From assembly GCA_903871865.1 (NCBI GenBank), contig CAIQIL010000623.1:1-12501 (forward strand): DNA of 12,501 bases, written 5' to 3'. The notes under the pieces are model-generated. The model worked only from the letters and a program-made list of their open reading frames with translations. It ran no database searches and had not been told where the DNA came from. Source of the DNA: an uncultured Burkholderiales bacterium (GTDB taxonomy: Bacteria > Pseudomonadota > Gammaproteobacteria > Burkholderiales > Burkholderiaceae_C). The translations under genes and the position numbers were made by a program. This document shows, one piece after another, positions 1 to 5,368 of this stretch; the stretch's first letter is position 1, and each line of letters begins with the position of its first letter.

Positions 1-1
1 C

Positions 2-268
2 TTCGCCCACCTCATCGCCGGCTTCATGCGCCAGATGTTCCCGCACCTCGAAGAAGCCGGCCTGGACTTCCAGATGCTGGGCAACGGCCTGGTGGGTGCC
101 AACACCCGCATCGCCACGCAGTGGGTGGCCGAGCGCTGCAAGACGCCGCTCGAAGACGTGCTGCGCAATGTGCTGATGCTGTTCAAAGCCAGCATCGCCT
201 ACGCCCGCGAGCAGGAAGCCGCACTGGTGCAACCCATGAAGCAGCAGCGCAGGGCCTCAGCGGCCTGA
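2..268 (+). CDS. C-terminal part of a probable TetR/AcrR-family regulator (5' end outside window)
   Basis: The reading frame is already open at the left edge and ends at 268, leaving 88 residues of a protein whose start lies outside the window. What remains is helical and contains the stretch WVAERCKTPLEDVLRNVLML. This resembles the ligand-binding and dimerisation C-terminus of TetR/AcrR regulators, where a late helix of the form W-x5-C-K-T-P-L-x-E/D-V is common. The DNA-binding HTH of that family is N-terminal and not visible, so the family call rests on the tail alone. The last residues, rich in Q, R and A, look like a disordered tail. A perfect inverted repeat at 301-333 probably ends its transcript. 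It reads in the same direction as the downstream peroxidase gene, 426 bp away, so an operon is unlikely. It could instead be another all-helical protein. Confidence 0.55.
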   Translation, partial: FAHLIAGFMRQMFPHLEEAGLDFQMLGNGLVGANTRIATQWVAERCKTPLEDVLRNVLMLFKASIAYAREQEAALVQPMKQQRRASAA

Positions 269-300
269 GCCCGCAGGCGGCAGCGCCTTCCTTCCCAGCA

Positions 301-333
301 CAAGGCCCCGCAGCCAGTCGGCCCGGGGCCTTG
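301..333 (+). terminator. Perfect 10-bp stem hairpin after the TetR-like gene
   Basis: CAAGGCCCCG at 301-310 pairs exactly with CGGGGCCTTG at 324-333 around a 13-nt loop. It lies 32 bp past the stop codon at 268. The very stable GC stem flanked by A/T pairs is a common gene-end structure in high-GC Burkholderiales. No run of T follows, so intrinsic termination strength is uncertain. It may act as a 3'-end stabiliser or together with Rho. Confidence 0.5.
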
Positions 334-545
334 TCGCGTCAGCCGGTCGCACCCGATGGCGCGCACCACGGGCAGGGTGTCGCCGTCGCGCGACGGGTGA
401 CCCGCAACAGCGGCTCGCCGCCGGGTGCCAAACGCCAGCCAAGCAACGCATCGAAACATGCCGCGAGAGGGACCTCCCTCCGTCTCTTGGCGCGTCGGCG
501 CTGTCTGGACCGCGAAACATGGCGACGCCTCCGACGCCTGACAAG

Positions 546-573
546 CTAGGGAGAACAGGGCCCGCCTCCCTAG
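546..573. promoter_or_regulatory. 28-bp dyad with 8-bp perfect arms, candidate operator
   Basis: CTAGGGAG at 546-553 is the exact reverse complement of CTCCCTAG at 566-573, with 12 nt between. CTAG is a scarce tetranucleotide in many proteobacterial genomes, so a symmetric pair of CTAG-containing arms is noteworthy. It lies about 60-90 bp upstream of the AT-rich stretch with the possible -10 at 636. That position would suit an activator site or an operator for the upstream TetR-like protein. The binder is unknown. Confidence 0.4.
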
Positions 574-694
574 TCTGAACTTTGACGGCGTCCGGAATCC
601 TTCATAGGATGCCGCTGCTTTGGCAAGTTTAATGTTATAAAAGTGCACATGCCGTGCGAAGCTTGCCGAGCGAACACACCCCTCAGGAAGCCCC

Positions 695-2371
695 ATGACA
701 CGCAAACCGACGCTCCTTCCCTTGCTCGCGCTCACCCTGGCAGCGCAAGTGGCCCAGGCCCAAACGCTGGACGCCACTGGCACCACCGCCGCGGCCACCG
801 ACAGCACCACCACCCTGCTATCGGTGTCCATCGACCCCAACGTCGCCGCCCTGCGCCAGTCCACCAACACCTTCACCCGCATGTTCCGCAACCTGCCGCC
901 GTTCGCGCCACAGACGGACAGCGTGCGCACGGCCATGAAGCAGTTGGGCGCCGTCGGCGGCGTGCTGGACGCCAAGGACGTGCTGACCGACCCGATCAAG
1001 TCGATCACCGACCCGGCGAACTTCAGCCCCAACAACGCCGACAACCCCAACATGACGGCCGGCGTGACCTTCTTCGGTCAGTTCCTGGACCATGACATCA
1101 CGCTGGACAAGAACTCGCCGCTGAACCGGGTGTCGTCGCCCAGCCGCACCATCAACTTCCGCACCGCCGCCTTCGACCTCGACTCGGTCTATGGCAACGG
1201 CCCGGCCGGCTCGCCCGAGCTCTACCAGACCATCAACGGCCGCATCAAGTTCAAGGTCGAGCGCATCCCCGGCGCCGAGGCCGTCTCGCGCAACGGCGCA
1301 CCGCGCTATGACCTGCCCCGCGCCGCCGATGGCACCGCCATCATGGCCGAGGGCCGCAACGACGAGAACGCCATCGTCTCGCAGTTCCACGTCGCCATGC
1401 TGCGCTTCCACAACGCCGTCACCGACTACCTGGCCGCCCAGCCTGGCAACGCGAACGCCAAGCCGGCCGCCCTGTTCGCTGCAGCCCGCCGTTACGTCAC
1501 TTGGCACTACCAGTGGATCATCGTCAACGAGTTCCTGCCACTGACCATCGGCCAGGACCGCGTGACCAACATCCTCACCAACGGCACGCGCTTTTTCAAC
1601 GCGCAAGACCCGGCCAACCAGTACGTGACCGCCGATGGCAACCGCAACATCCTGCTGCCCATCGAGTTCTCGGTGGCCGCTTACCGTTTCGGCCACAGCC
1701 AGGTGCGCCCCAGCTACCGCCTGAACTTCGGCCCCACCGGTGGTTCGCCGTTCTTCGCCTTCATCTTCGACGACAACCTCGACCCGACCGACCCGGACCC
1801 GGCCGACCTGCGCGGTGGCAAGCGTGCACCCCGCCGTTTCGTGGACTGGCAGACCTTCTTCAACTTCGGCGACACCAACTTCCGCCCCAACAAGCGCATC
1901 GACAGCCACCTGTCGTCGCCGCTGATGGTCCTGCCAGGCTCCAAGGCCGCGTCGCCCGGCCTGCCGGCCGATGGACTGCAATCGCTGGCCTCGCGCAACC
2001 TGGTGCGCCACGTCAACTTCGGTCTGCCTTCGGGTCAGGACATCGCCTACCGCATGGGCGTGACCGCACTGACCCCGGCCGAACTGCCTGAACTGGCAAG
2101 CTACGTGGTGGACGGCGGTGTGCGCCTGGACCAGTCCACCCCGCTGTGGTACTACATCCTCAAGGAGGCCGAGGTGAAGGAAAGCGGCCTGCGCATGGGC
2201 GATGTCGGCGGCAACATCGTGGGCGAGGTCTTCGTGGGCCTGCTGAAGGCAGACAGCGCTTCCTACATCTCGGTGCGCCCGGGCTGGAAGCCCACACTGC
2301 CATCGGCCACGCCCGGCACCTTCAAGATCACCGATCTGCTGAAGTTCGCTGGCGCCGTGCCGCCGCTGTGA
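695..2371 (+). CDS. Secreted animal-type haem peroxidase (peroxidase-cyclooxygenase superfamily)
   Basis: 558 residues. A Sec signal peptide (residues 1-22, hydrophobic core LLPLLALTLAAQV, cleavage after AQA) sends it to the periplasm or outside. The distal haem motif GQFLDHD covers residues 128-134, with D132, H133 and D134 matching myeloperoxidase Asp94, His95 and Asp96. R221 and E224 in GRNDEN match catalytic Arg239 and haem-linking Glu242 with the same spacing. YRFGHS contains the proximal haem ligand H334. A calcium-loop-like segment TAAFDLDSVYG is at 157-167, with Asp where animal enzymes have Ser. Having both Asp and Glu equivalents suggests the haem may be ester-linked, as in mammalian peroxidases. 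Such enzymes use H2O2 to oxidise halides, thiocyanate or organic substrates; the substrate here cannot be read from sequence. AGGAAG 4 nt before the ATG supports the start. It converges on the Cys-rich regulator gene. The superfamily call is firm. Confidence 0.93.
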   Translation: MTRKPTLLPLLALTLAAQVAQAQTLDATGTTAAATDSTTTLLSVSIDPNVAALRQSTNTFTRMFRNLPPFAPQTDSVRTAMKQLGAVGGVLDAKDVLTDPIKSITDPANFSPNNADNPNMTAGVTFFGQFLDHDITLDKNSPLNRVSSPSRTINFRTAAFDLDSVYGNGPAGSPELYQTINGRIKFKVERIPGAEAVSRNGAPRYDLPRAADGTAIMAEGRNDENAIVSQFHVAMLRFHNAVTDYLAAQPGNANAKPAALFAAARRYVTWHYQWIIVNEFLPLTIGQDRVTNILTNGTRFFNAQDPANQYVTADGNRNILLPIEFSVAAYRFGHSQVRPSYRLNFGPTGGSPFFAFIFDDNLDPTDPDPADLRGGKRAPRRFVDWQTFFNFGDTNFRPNKRIDSHLSSPLMVLPGSKAASPGLPADGLQSLASRNLVRHVNFGLPSGQDIAYRMGVTALTPAELPELASYVVDGGVRLDQSTPLWYYILKEAEVKESGLRMGDVGGNIVGEVFVGLLKADSASYISVRPGWKPTLPSATPGTFKITDLLKFAGAVPPL

Positions 2372-2394
2372 CCTGAAGCCCAGCCCCCTTCAAG

Positions 2395-2412
2395 CCACGG
2401 CTCAGGCCGTGG
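2395..2412. terminator. Hairpin shared by convergent gene ends
   Basis: CCACGGC (2395-2401) pairs with GCCGTGG (2406-2412) around a TCAG loop. It sits 23 bp after the peroxidase stop and overlaps the stop codon of the opposing regulator gene (2402-2404). The short T run GTTTG follows on the plus strand. It is probably a bidirectional terminator separating the two converging transcripts, although the T tract is weak. Confidence 0.5.
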
Positions 2413-3049
2413 GTTTGGGAGGGGCCAGGCGGAACCGGCACACATTGCCGTTCTTGGCCATGCACTCCTGGTGGTCGATCTGGCGGTCCGTGAACGCGGA
2501 CATCAGCGCCAGGTCGAACTCGCAAACCTCCGGGTGCTTGATGGCCAGGGCGTGGAAGACGCAGTTGTCGGCCTCGATCAGGGGCGCGCCCTGGGTGTCA
2601 CGGCTGGCCCGCGCAACATAGCCCAACTCGTCCATCAAGGTGGCCAGGACTTCGGAGCGCTCCACGCCGGGGCCCAGCGCATGGGCATGCTGGGCCGCCA
2701 GCTGCAAGCCGATCTTGCGACCGAGTGCCGCCAATTGGGCTGACACGCCTGTGGCGCCGGCCTGCTCGACCAACGTCGCCACCAAGAGCTCGGCGAACCA
2801 GGAGTAGTGGCGCGGAAAGCATTCGTGGCCTTTGTCGGTCAACACGTACAGCTGCTTGGGGCGACCACCCGTGGCACAGGTTTCACCGCGTTTGAGCAGG
2901 CGCTCGTTTTCGAGCGCGGCCAGGTGCTGCCGCACGGCATTGCGGCTGATGCCGAGCTGCTCGGCGATGTCATCGGCCGTCAGGCCCACCTTGTTTTTGA
3001 GCAGCAGGACGAGCAAGTCCTTTTGCCGGGATCCAAGCATTTCGAGCAT
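2402..3049 (-). CDS. HTH transcriptional regulator with C-terminal four-Cys cluster (SufR-like, probable Fe-S sensor)
   Basis: 215 residues. A winged helix-turn-helix is N-terminal (about residues 8-70; LTADDIAEQLGISRNAVRQHL at 23-43 reads as a standard HTH), followed by the wing GETCATGGRPKQLYVLT. A helical middle section leads to cysteines C163, C176, C196 and C204, spaced C-x12-C-x19-C-x7-C. This plan, a DeoR/ArsR-like HTH plus a C-terminal Cys set, is that of SufR-type regulators, where cysteines hold an Fe-S cluster. Two more cysteines, C58 and C77, lie in or near the wing. By analogy it would sense iron, oxygen, NO or Fe-S status, but cluster binding is inferred. The ATG at 3049 has no strong ribosome-binding site. 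It is divergent from the ferritin-like/cytochrome/folE2 cluster and is the obvious candidate to control it or itself through the shared 290-bp region. Confidence 0.8.
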   Translation of the reverse strand: MLEMLGSRQKDLLVLLLKNKVGLTADDIAEQLGISRNAVRQHLAALENERLLKRGETCATGGRPKQLYVLTDKGHECFPRHYSWFAELLVATLVEQAGATGVSAQLAALGRKIGLQLAAQHAHALGPGVERSEVLATLMDELGYVARASRDTQGAPLIEADNCVFHALAIKHPEVCEFDLALMSAFTDRQIDHQECMAKNGNVCRFRLAPPKPTA

Positions 3050-3123
3050 GGGAGAGCGTCACGACGACAGGGGCAGACATCCGCGACGGCCAACAGGCGA
3101 CCGTGACGGGGCTGGGCGCACAA

Positions 3124-3152
3124 CCCCACGCGCACGGACTTCACACGTGGGG
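3124..3152. promoter_or_regulatory. Inverted repeat in divergent region, candidate operator
   Basis: CCCCACG (3124-3130) and CGTGGGG (3146-3152) form a perfect 7-bp inverted repeat with 15 nt between. It lies 74 bp before the regulator start and just upstream of the FNR-like box, so a dimeric regulator bound here could affect either promoter. The binder is unknown, and the divergent Cys-rich regulator is the first candidate. Confidence 0.3.
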
Positions 3153-3165
3153 TGCGTTCATTGTA

Positions 3166-3179
3166 ATGATGCGCATCAA
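3166..3179. promoter_or_regulatory. FNR/Dnr-like box upstream of the ferritin-like cluster
   Basis: ATGATGCGCATCAA matches the FNR/Dnr/NnrR consensus TTGAT-N4-ATCAA at 9 of 10 fixed positions and contains a perfect 12-bp palindrome (3167-3178). In a class II arrangement (centre at -41.5) transcription toward the cluster would start near 3214. The AT-rich TTGTTTATG (3201-3209) then falls at -10 distance. A second possible -10, TATAAA, is at 3185-3190. The box is also about 123 bp upstream of the divergent regulator ATG. A Fur/Zur-family site is an alternative reading because AATGAT..CAT elements overlap it, but the fit is poorer. Confidence 0.5.
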
Positions 3180-3260
3180 ATCACTATAAACACTTTTTCA
3201 TTGTTTATGTGTTTAAATAAGCCCCGCAGCCGCACATGGCCCGATGCCGACGCAGCTGAG

Positions 3261-3310
3261 AGCGCCACCCCAAGGCGCTGCCCCCGTGTCCCGACCGCCC
3301 AAGCGGTTTT
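3261..3310 (+). promoter_or_regulatory. Two leader hairpins, the second terminator-like, before the ferritin-like gene
   Basis: AGCGCC (3261-3266) pairs with GGCGCT (3274-3279) over a 7-nt loop. Then ACCGC (3294-3298) pairs with GCGGT (3303-3307) over a CCAA loop and runs straight into a pyrimidine tract, TTTCCTTT (3308-3315). Both lie between the predicted transcription start and the ribosome-binding site AGGAG (3327-3331), so a leader-control (attenuation) role is possible. The 5-bp stem is short, so this may be fortuitous. Confidence 0.3.
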
Positions 3311-3339
3311 CCTTTGAAGCCCATCCAGGAGTGAAAGTC

Positions 3340-3939
3340 ATGCAAAAACTCATCCAATCCCCCCTGCAATTCCTGCAAACCACCCCGAGCCGCCGCGGCT
3401 TCCTGCGCGGCACCTCGGCCGCCACCCTGTCGGCCGGCGCCGTGCTGCTGCTGTCCGGCCAGGAAGCCTCGGCCGCCTCGCATGGTGACATGGCCAACGA
3501 CGCTGGCATCCTGAACGTCGCCCTGGGCCTGGAGCACCAAGGCATCGCCGCCTACACCCTGGGCGCCAAGAGCGGCCTGCTGCAAAAGGGCGTGCTGGAC
3601 GTGGCCGTGAAGTTCCAGGACGACCACAAGATCCACCGCGATCTGCTGGCCGCCGCCATCACCAAGCTGGGCGGCAAGCCCGTGGCCGAGAAGTCGCTGG
3701 ACGACTACGCCAAGGCCCTGAACGCCGGCTCGCTCAAGAGCCAGGAAGACGTGCTCAAACTGGCCCTGTCGCTGGAGCTGGGCGCCACCAACGCTTACCT
3801 GAGCGTCATCCCCTCGTTCAAGGACAGCGCCCTGGCCAAGGTCGCCGGTCGCCTGGCCGCCGACGAAACCGCCCACTGGGCCTTCCTGAACCAGGCCCTG
3901 GGCATGCCCCTGCCCAAGGCCATGGTGTTCGGCGCCTGA
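3340..3939 (+). CDS. Tat-exported ferritin-like domain protein
   Basis: 199 residues from the ATG at 3340, chosen because AGGAG (3327-3331) lies 8 nt upstream and because the signal peptide then begins normally; an in-frame ATG at 3244 would only add an unlikely Pro/Arg-rich leader. A twin-arginine motif SRRGFLR (17-23) and a hydrophobic stretch ending in a cleavage site near ASA (about 43-46) direct it folded to the periplasm. The mature part is two helical pairs of the Ferritin_2 type: GLEHQGIAAY (E65, H66), QDDHKIHRD (H96, H99), LSLELGATNAY (E146) and ADETAHW (E176, H179). These Glu/His residues are plausible di-metal ligands. Export already folded suits a protein with a pre-installed metal centre. 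Function in this family is poorly known; iron handling or a redox role is inferred. It is first in the cluster, followed at 38 bp by the cytochrome gene. Confidence 0.88.
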   Translation: MQKLIQSPLQFLQTTPSRRGFLRGTSAATLSAGAVLLLSGQEASAASHGDMANDAGILNVALGLEHQGIAAYTLGAKSGLLQKGVLDVAVKFQDDHKIHRDLLAAAITKLGGKPVAEKSLDDYAKALNAGSLKSQEDVLKLALSLELGATNAYLSVIPSFKDSALAKVAGRLAADETAHWAFLNQALGMPLPKAMVFGA

Positions 3940-3977
3940 GGCGTTTGAAAAATCATCCATGAGGTGAGGAGAGCCAC

Positions 3978-4493
3978 ATGCGAGAGCGCACCTGTACAGA
4001 GGGGCGCTCTCGCCTCTGTGGCTGCTGCCTGCCCAGAAAGCCCCCCATGCTGCCCACCTCGAACCACACGGCTCACCACGCACGCCTGGTCACGACCTTG
4101 GCAGGCTTGCTTTGCCTGGGATCTGCCCATGCCGCCACGTCGGCCAACCAGCCTGCGGCACACACAGGCGATGCCGCACGAGGCCAGACGCTTTACACCC
4201 AGCAGTGCATGGCCTGCCATGCCGCCGACATCAGCCTGGCTGGACCGCTCCACCGCGGCGTGGTCGGACGCAAGTCCGCCAGCGTGCCGGACTACCCCTA
4301 CAGCCCGGCCCTGCAAAAGCTGCACGTCACCTGGAACGACCGCACCCTGAACACCTGGCTGCAAAGCCCCAACGCCATGGCCCCGGGCAACCGCATGGGC
4401 TTTGCCGTCCCCAGCGCCCAGGACCGCCAGGACCTCATCGCTTACCTCAAGACCCTCCAGCCGCAGGCCGCCACCGGCCGCAGCAAACCCTGA
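3978..4493 (+). CDS. Periplasmic class I cytochrome c
   Basis: 171 residues from the ATG at 3978, which has the strong ribosome-binding site AGGAG 6 nt upstream. From the alternative ATG at 4047 it would be 148 residues with a more typical signal peptide (hydrophobic LVTTLAGLLCLGS, cleavage after AHA), but with only a weak AGAAAG ahead. Using the 148-residue numbering, C54-M-A-C57-H58 is the covalent haem c site, GPLHRGVVGRKSA follows, and M117 in PGNRMGF is the probable sixth ligand. The C-terminal helix DRQDLIAYLKTL is typical. The pattern is that of the small mitochondrial-like cytochromes c that shuttle electrons in the periplasm. Its position between a ferritin-like protein and a membrane protein suggests it carries electrons to or from one of them; that is inference. 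The inverted repeat at 3981-4012 falls inside the disputed first 23 codons. Confidence 0.9.
   Translation: MRERTCTEGRSRLCGCCLPRKPPMLPTSNHTAHHARLVTTLAGLLCLGSAHAATSANQPAAHTGDAARGQTLYTQQCMACHAADISLAGPLHRGVVGRKSASVPDYPYSPALQKLHVTWNDRTLNTWLQSPNAMAPGNRMGFAVPSAQDRQDLIAYLKTLQPQAATGRSKP
3981..4019 (+). repeat. Overlapping, mutually exclusive hairpins at the cytochrome c gene start
   Basis: CGAGAGCGC (3981-3989) pairs perfectly with GCGCTCTCG (4004-4012) around 14 nt. A second stem, ACAGAGG (3996-4002) with CCTCTGT (4013-4019), uses the loop of the first and encloses its right arm, so simple nested folding allows only one of the two. They lie immediately after the well-placed ATG at 3978 and before the ATG at 4047. 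This could modulate which start is used or mark an RNA processing site. Confidence 0.4.
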
Positions 4494-4552
4494 CAGCGTC
4501 ATCCCCCCGAGCACTCTGCGAGCCCTCACCGAACTCACCCTCGAGACCCACC

Positions 4553-5368
4553 ATGAACGCACCCGAACTCCTGCCCCTGATCGACATCCAATCCCAAATC
4601 GACACCCGCCAGCTGCCCATCCAGGCGGTCGGGGTCAAGGGGGTGCGTTACCCGGTGCGCCTGCGGGCCGCGCAAGCTGGCCGCGAGCGCACGGTCGACA
4701 CCGTGGGCCAATGGACGATGACCGTCGGGCTGGCCGCCACGGTGAAGGGCACGCACATGTCGCGCTTCATCGAGTTGCTTGAAGCACCGCGCGACGCACT
4801 CGACCTGCCCGGCTTTGCTGCCATGGCCCGCGAGATGCTGCAGCGGCTCGGCGCCGACAGCGGCCGCATCAGCGTGCAGTTCCCCTACTTCCTGCGCAAG
4901 GCGGCACCGGTGTCTGGCGTCGAGAGCCTGCTCGACATCGACGTCACCTGGGCCTGCCACATCCCGGCCAAGGGCGCCGAGCCCGAGCTGTCGGTCACAC
5001 TGACCGTGGCCGCCACCAGCCTGTGCCCTTGCTCCAAGGAGATCTCGGCCTACGGCGCGCACAACCAGCGCTCGCACATCACCCTGAACGTGCAACTCCG
5101 CCAGGCGATGTCCATCGAGGAACTGGCCCGCGTGGCCGAGGACAGTGCCTCCTGCGCCGTGTACGGCCTGCTCAAACGCATCGATGAAAAGCACGTCACC
5201 GAACGCGCCTACGACAACCCCAAATTCGTCGAAGACCTGGTGCGCGATGTCGCGCTCGCGCTGGCGGCCGAGCCCCGCGTGAAGGCCTATGAAGTCGAGG
5301 TCGAAAACTTCGAATCCATCCACAACCATTCTGCATTCGCAACCATCGGAGGACACCGTGACGATTGA
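4553..5368 (+). CDS. folE2: GTP cyclohydrolase FolE2 (type IB)
   Basis: 271 residues, full length for FolE2. It converts GTP to 7,8-dihydroneopterin triphosphate in the cytoplasm, the first step of tetrahydrofolate synthesis. Family hallmarks are KGTHMSRF (65-72), SLCPCSKEIS (156-165), GAHNQRS (168-174) and ENFESIHNHSA (251-261). The active-site residues known from Neisseria gonorrhoeae FolE2 (Cys147, His159, Glu201, Glu243, His246) correspond, at a constant offset of 11, to C158, H170, E212, E254 and H257 here, so it should be active. FolE2, unlike the classical zinc enzyme FolE, can use other divalent metals and in several bacteria is made under zinc limitation. The ATG at 4553 gives the family N-terminus; its ribosome-binding site is weak. 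It lies 59 bp after the cytochrome gene and overlaps the membrane-protein gene by 11 bp. Confidence 0.96.
   Translation: MNAPELLPLIDIQSQIDTRQLPIQAVGVKGVRYPVRLRAAQAGRERTVDTVGQWTMTVGLAATVKGTHMSRFIELLEAPRDALDLPGFAAMAREMLQRLGADSGRISVQFPYFLRKAAPVSGVESLLDIDVTWACHIPAKGAEPELSVTLTVAATSLCPCSKEISAYGAHNQRSHITLNVQLRQAMSIEELARVAEDSASCAVYGLLKRIDEKHVTERAYDNPKFVEDLVRDVALALAAEPRVKAYEVEVENFESIHNHSAFATIGGHRDD

Larger units (their letters stand above)
269..694. other. 426-bp intergenic region with repeats, probable peroxidase promoter region
   Basis: I see no convincing gene here; open frames across it look like antisense shadows of high-GC DNA. It holds, in order: the hairpin at 301-333; the nonamer CGAAACATG twice (452-460 and 513-521); a dyad GAGGGA-cc-TCCCTC (467-480); a tandem 9-bp unit containing CGACGCCT (523-530 and 532-539); and a dyad with 8-bp arms (546-573). 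From about 600 base composition becomes AT-richer, as in a promoter, with TATAAA at 636-641 as a possible -10 element. I find no good -35 at the usual distance. A ribosome-binding site AGGAAG (685-690) lies 4 nt before the ATG at 695. Confidence 0.5.

Noticed and set aside
613..641. Full sigma-70 promoter with TATAAA at 636-641
   Set aside because: No -35 hexamer is present 16-18 bp upstream; TTGGCA at 620-625 is only 10 bp away. I kept only the -10 as a possibility.
199..1053. Long minus-strand open frame of 284 codons over the intergenic gap and peroxidase start
   Set aside because: It is antisense to a well-supported peroxidase gene, is Arg/Ala/Ser-rich with no domain, and such frames are expected opposite high-GC coding DNA.
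3244..3339. In-frame upstream ATG that would extend the ferritin-like protein by 32 residues
   Set aside because: The extension would push the Tat motif unusually far from the N-terminus, whereas the ATG at 3340 has a well-spaced AGGAG.
5289..5357. Upstream start for the membrane protein inside folE2
   Set aside because: It lies deep within folE2 coding sequence, while the GTG at 5358 has a near-perfect Shine-Dalgarno and a signal peptide directly after it.
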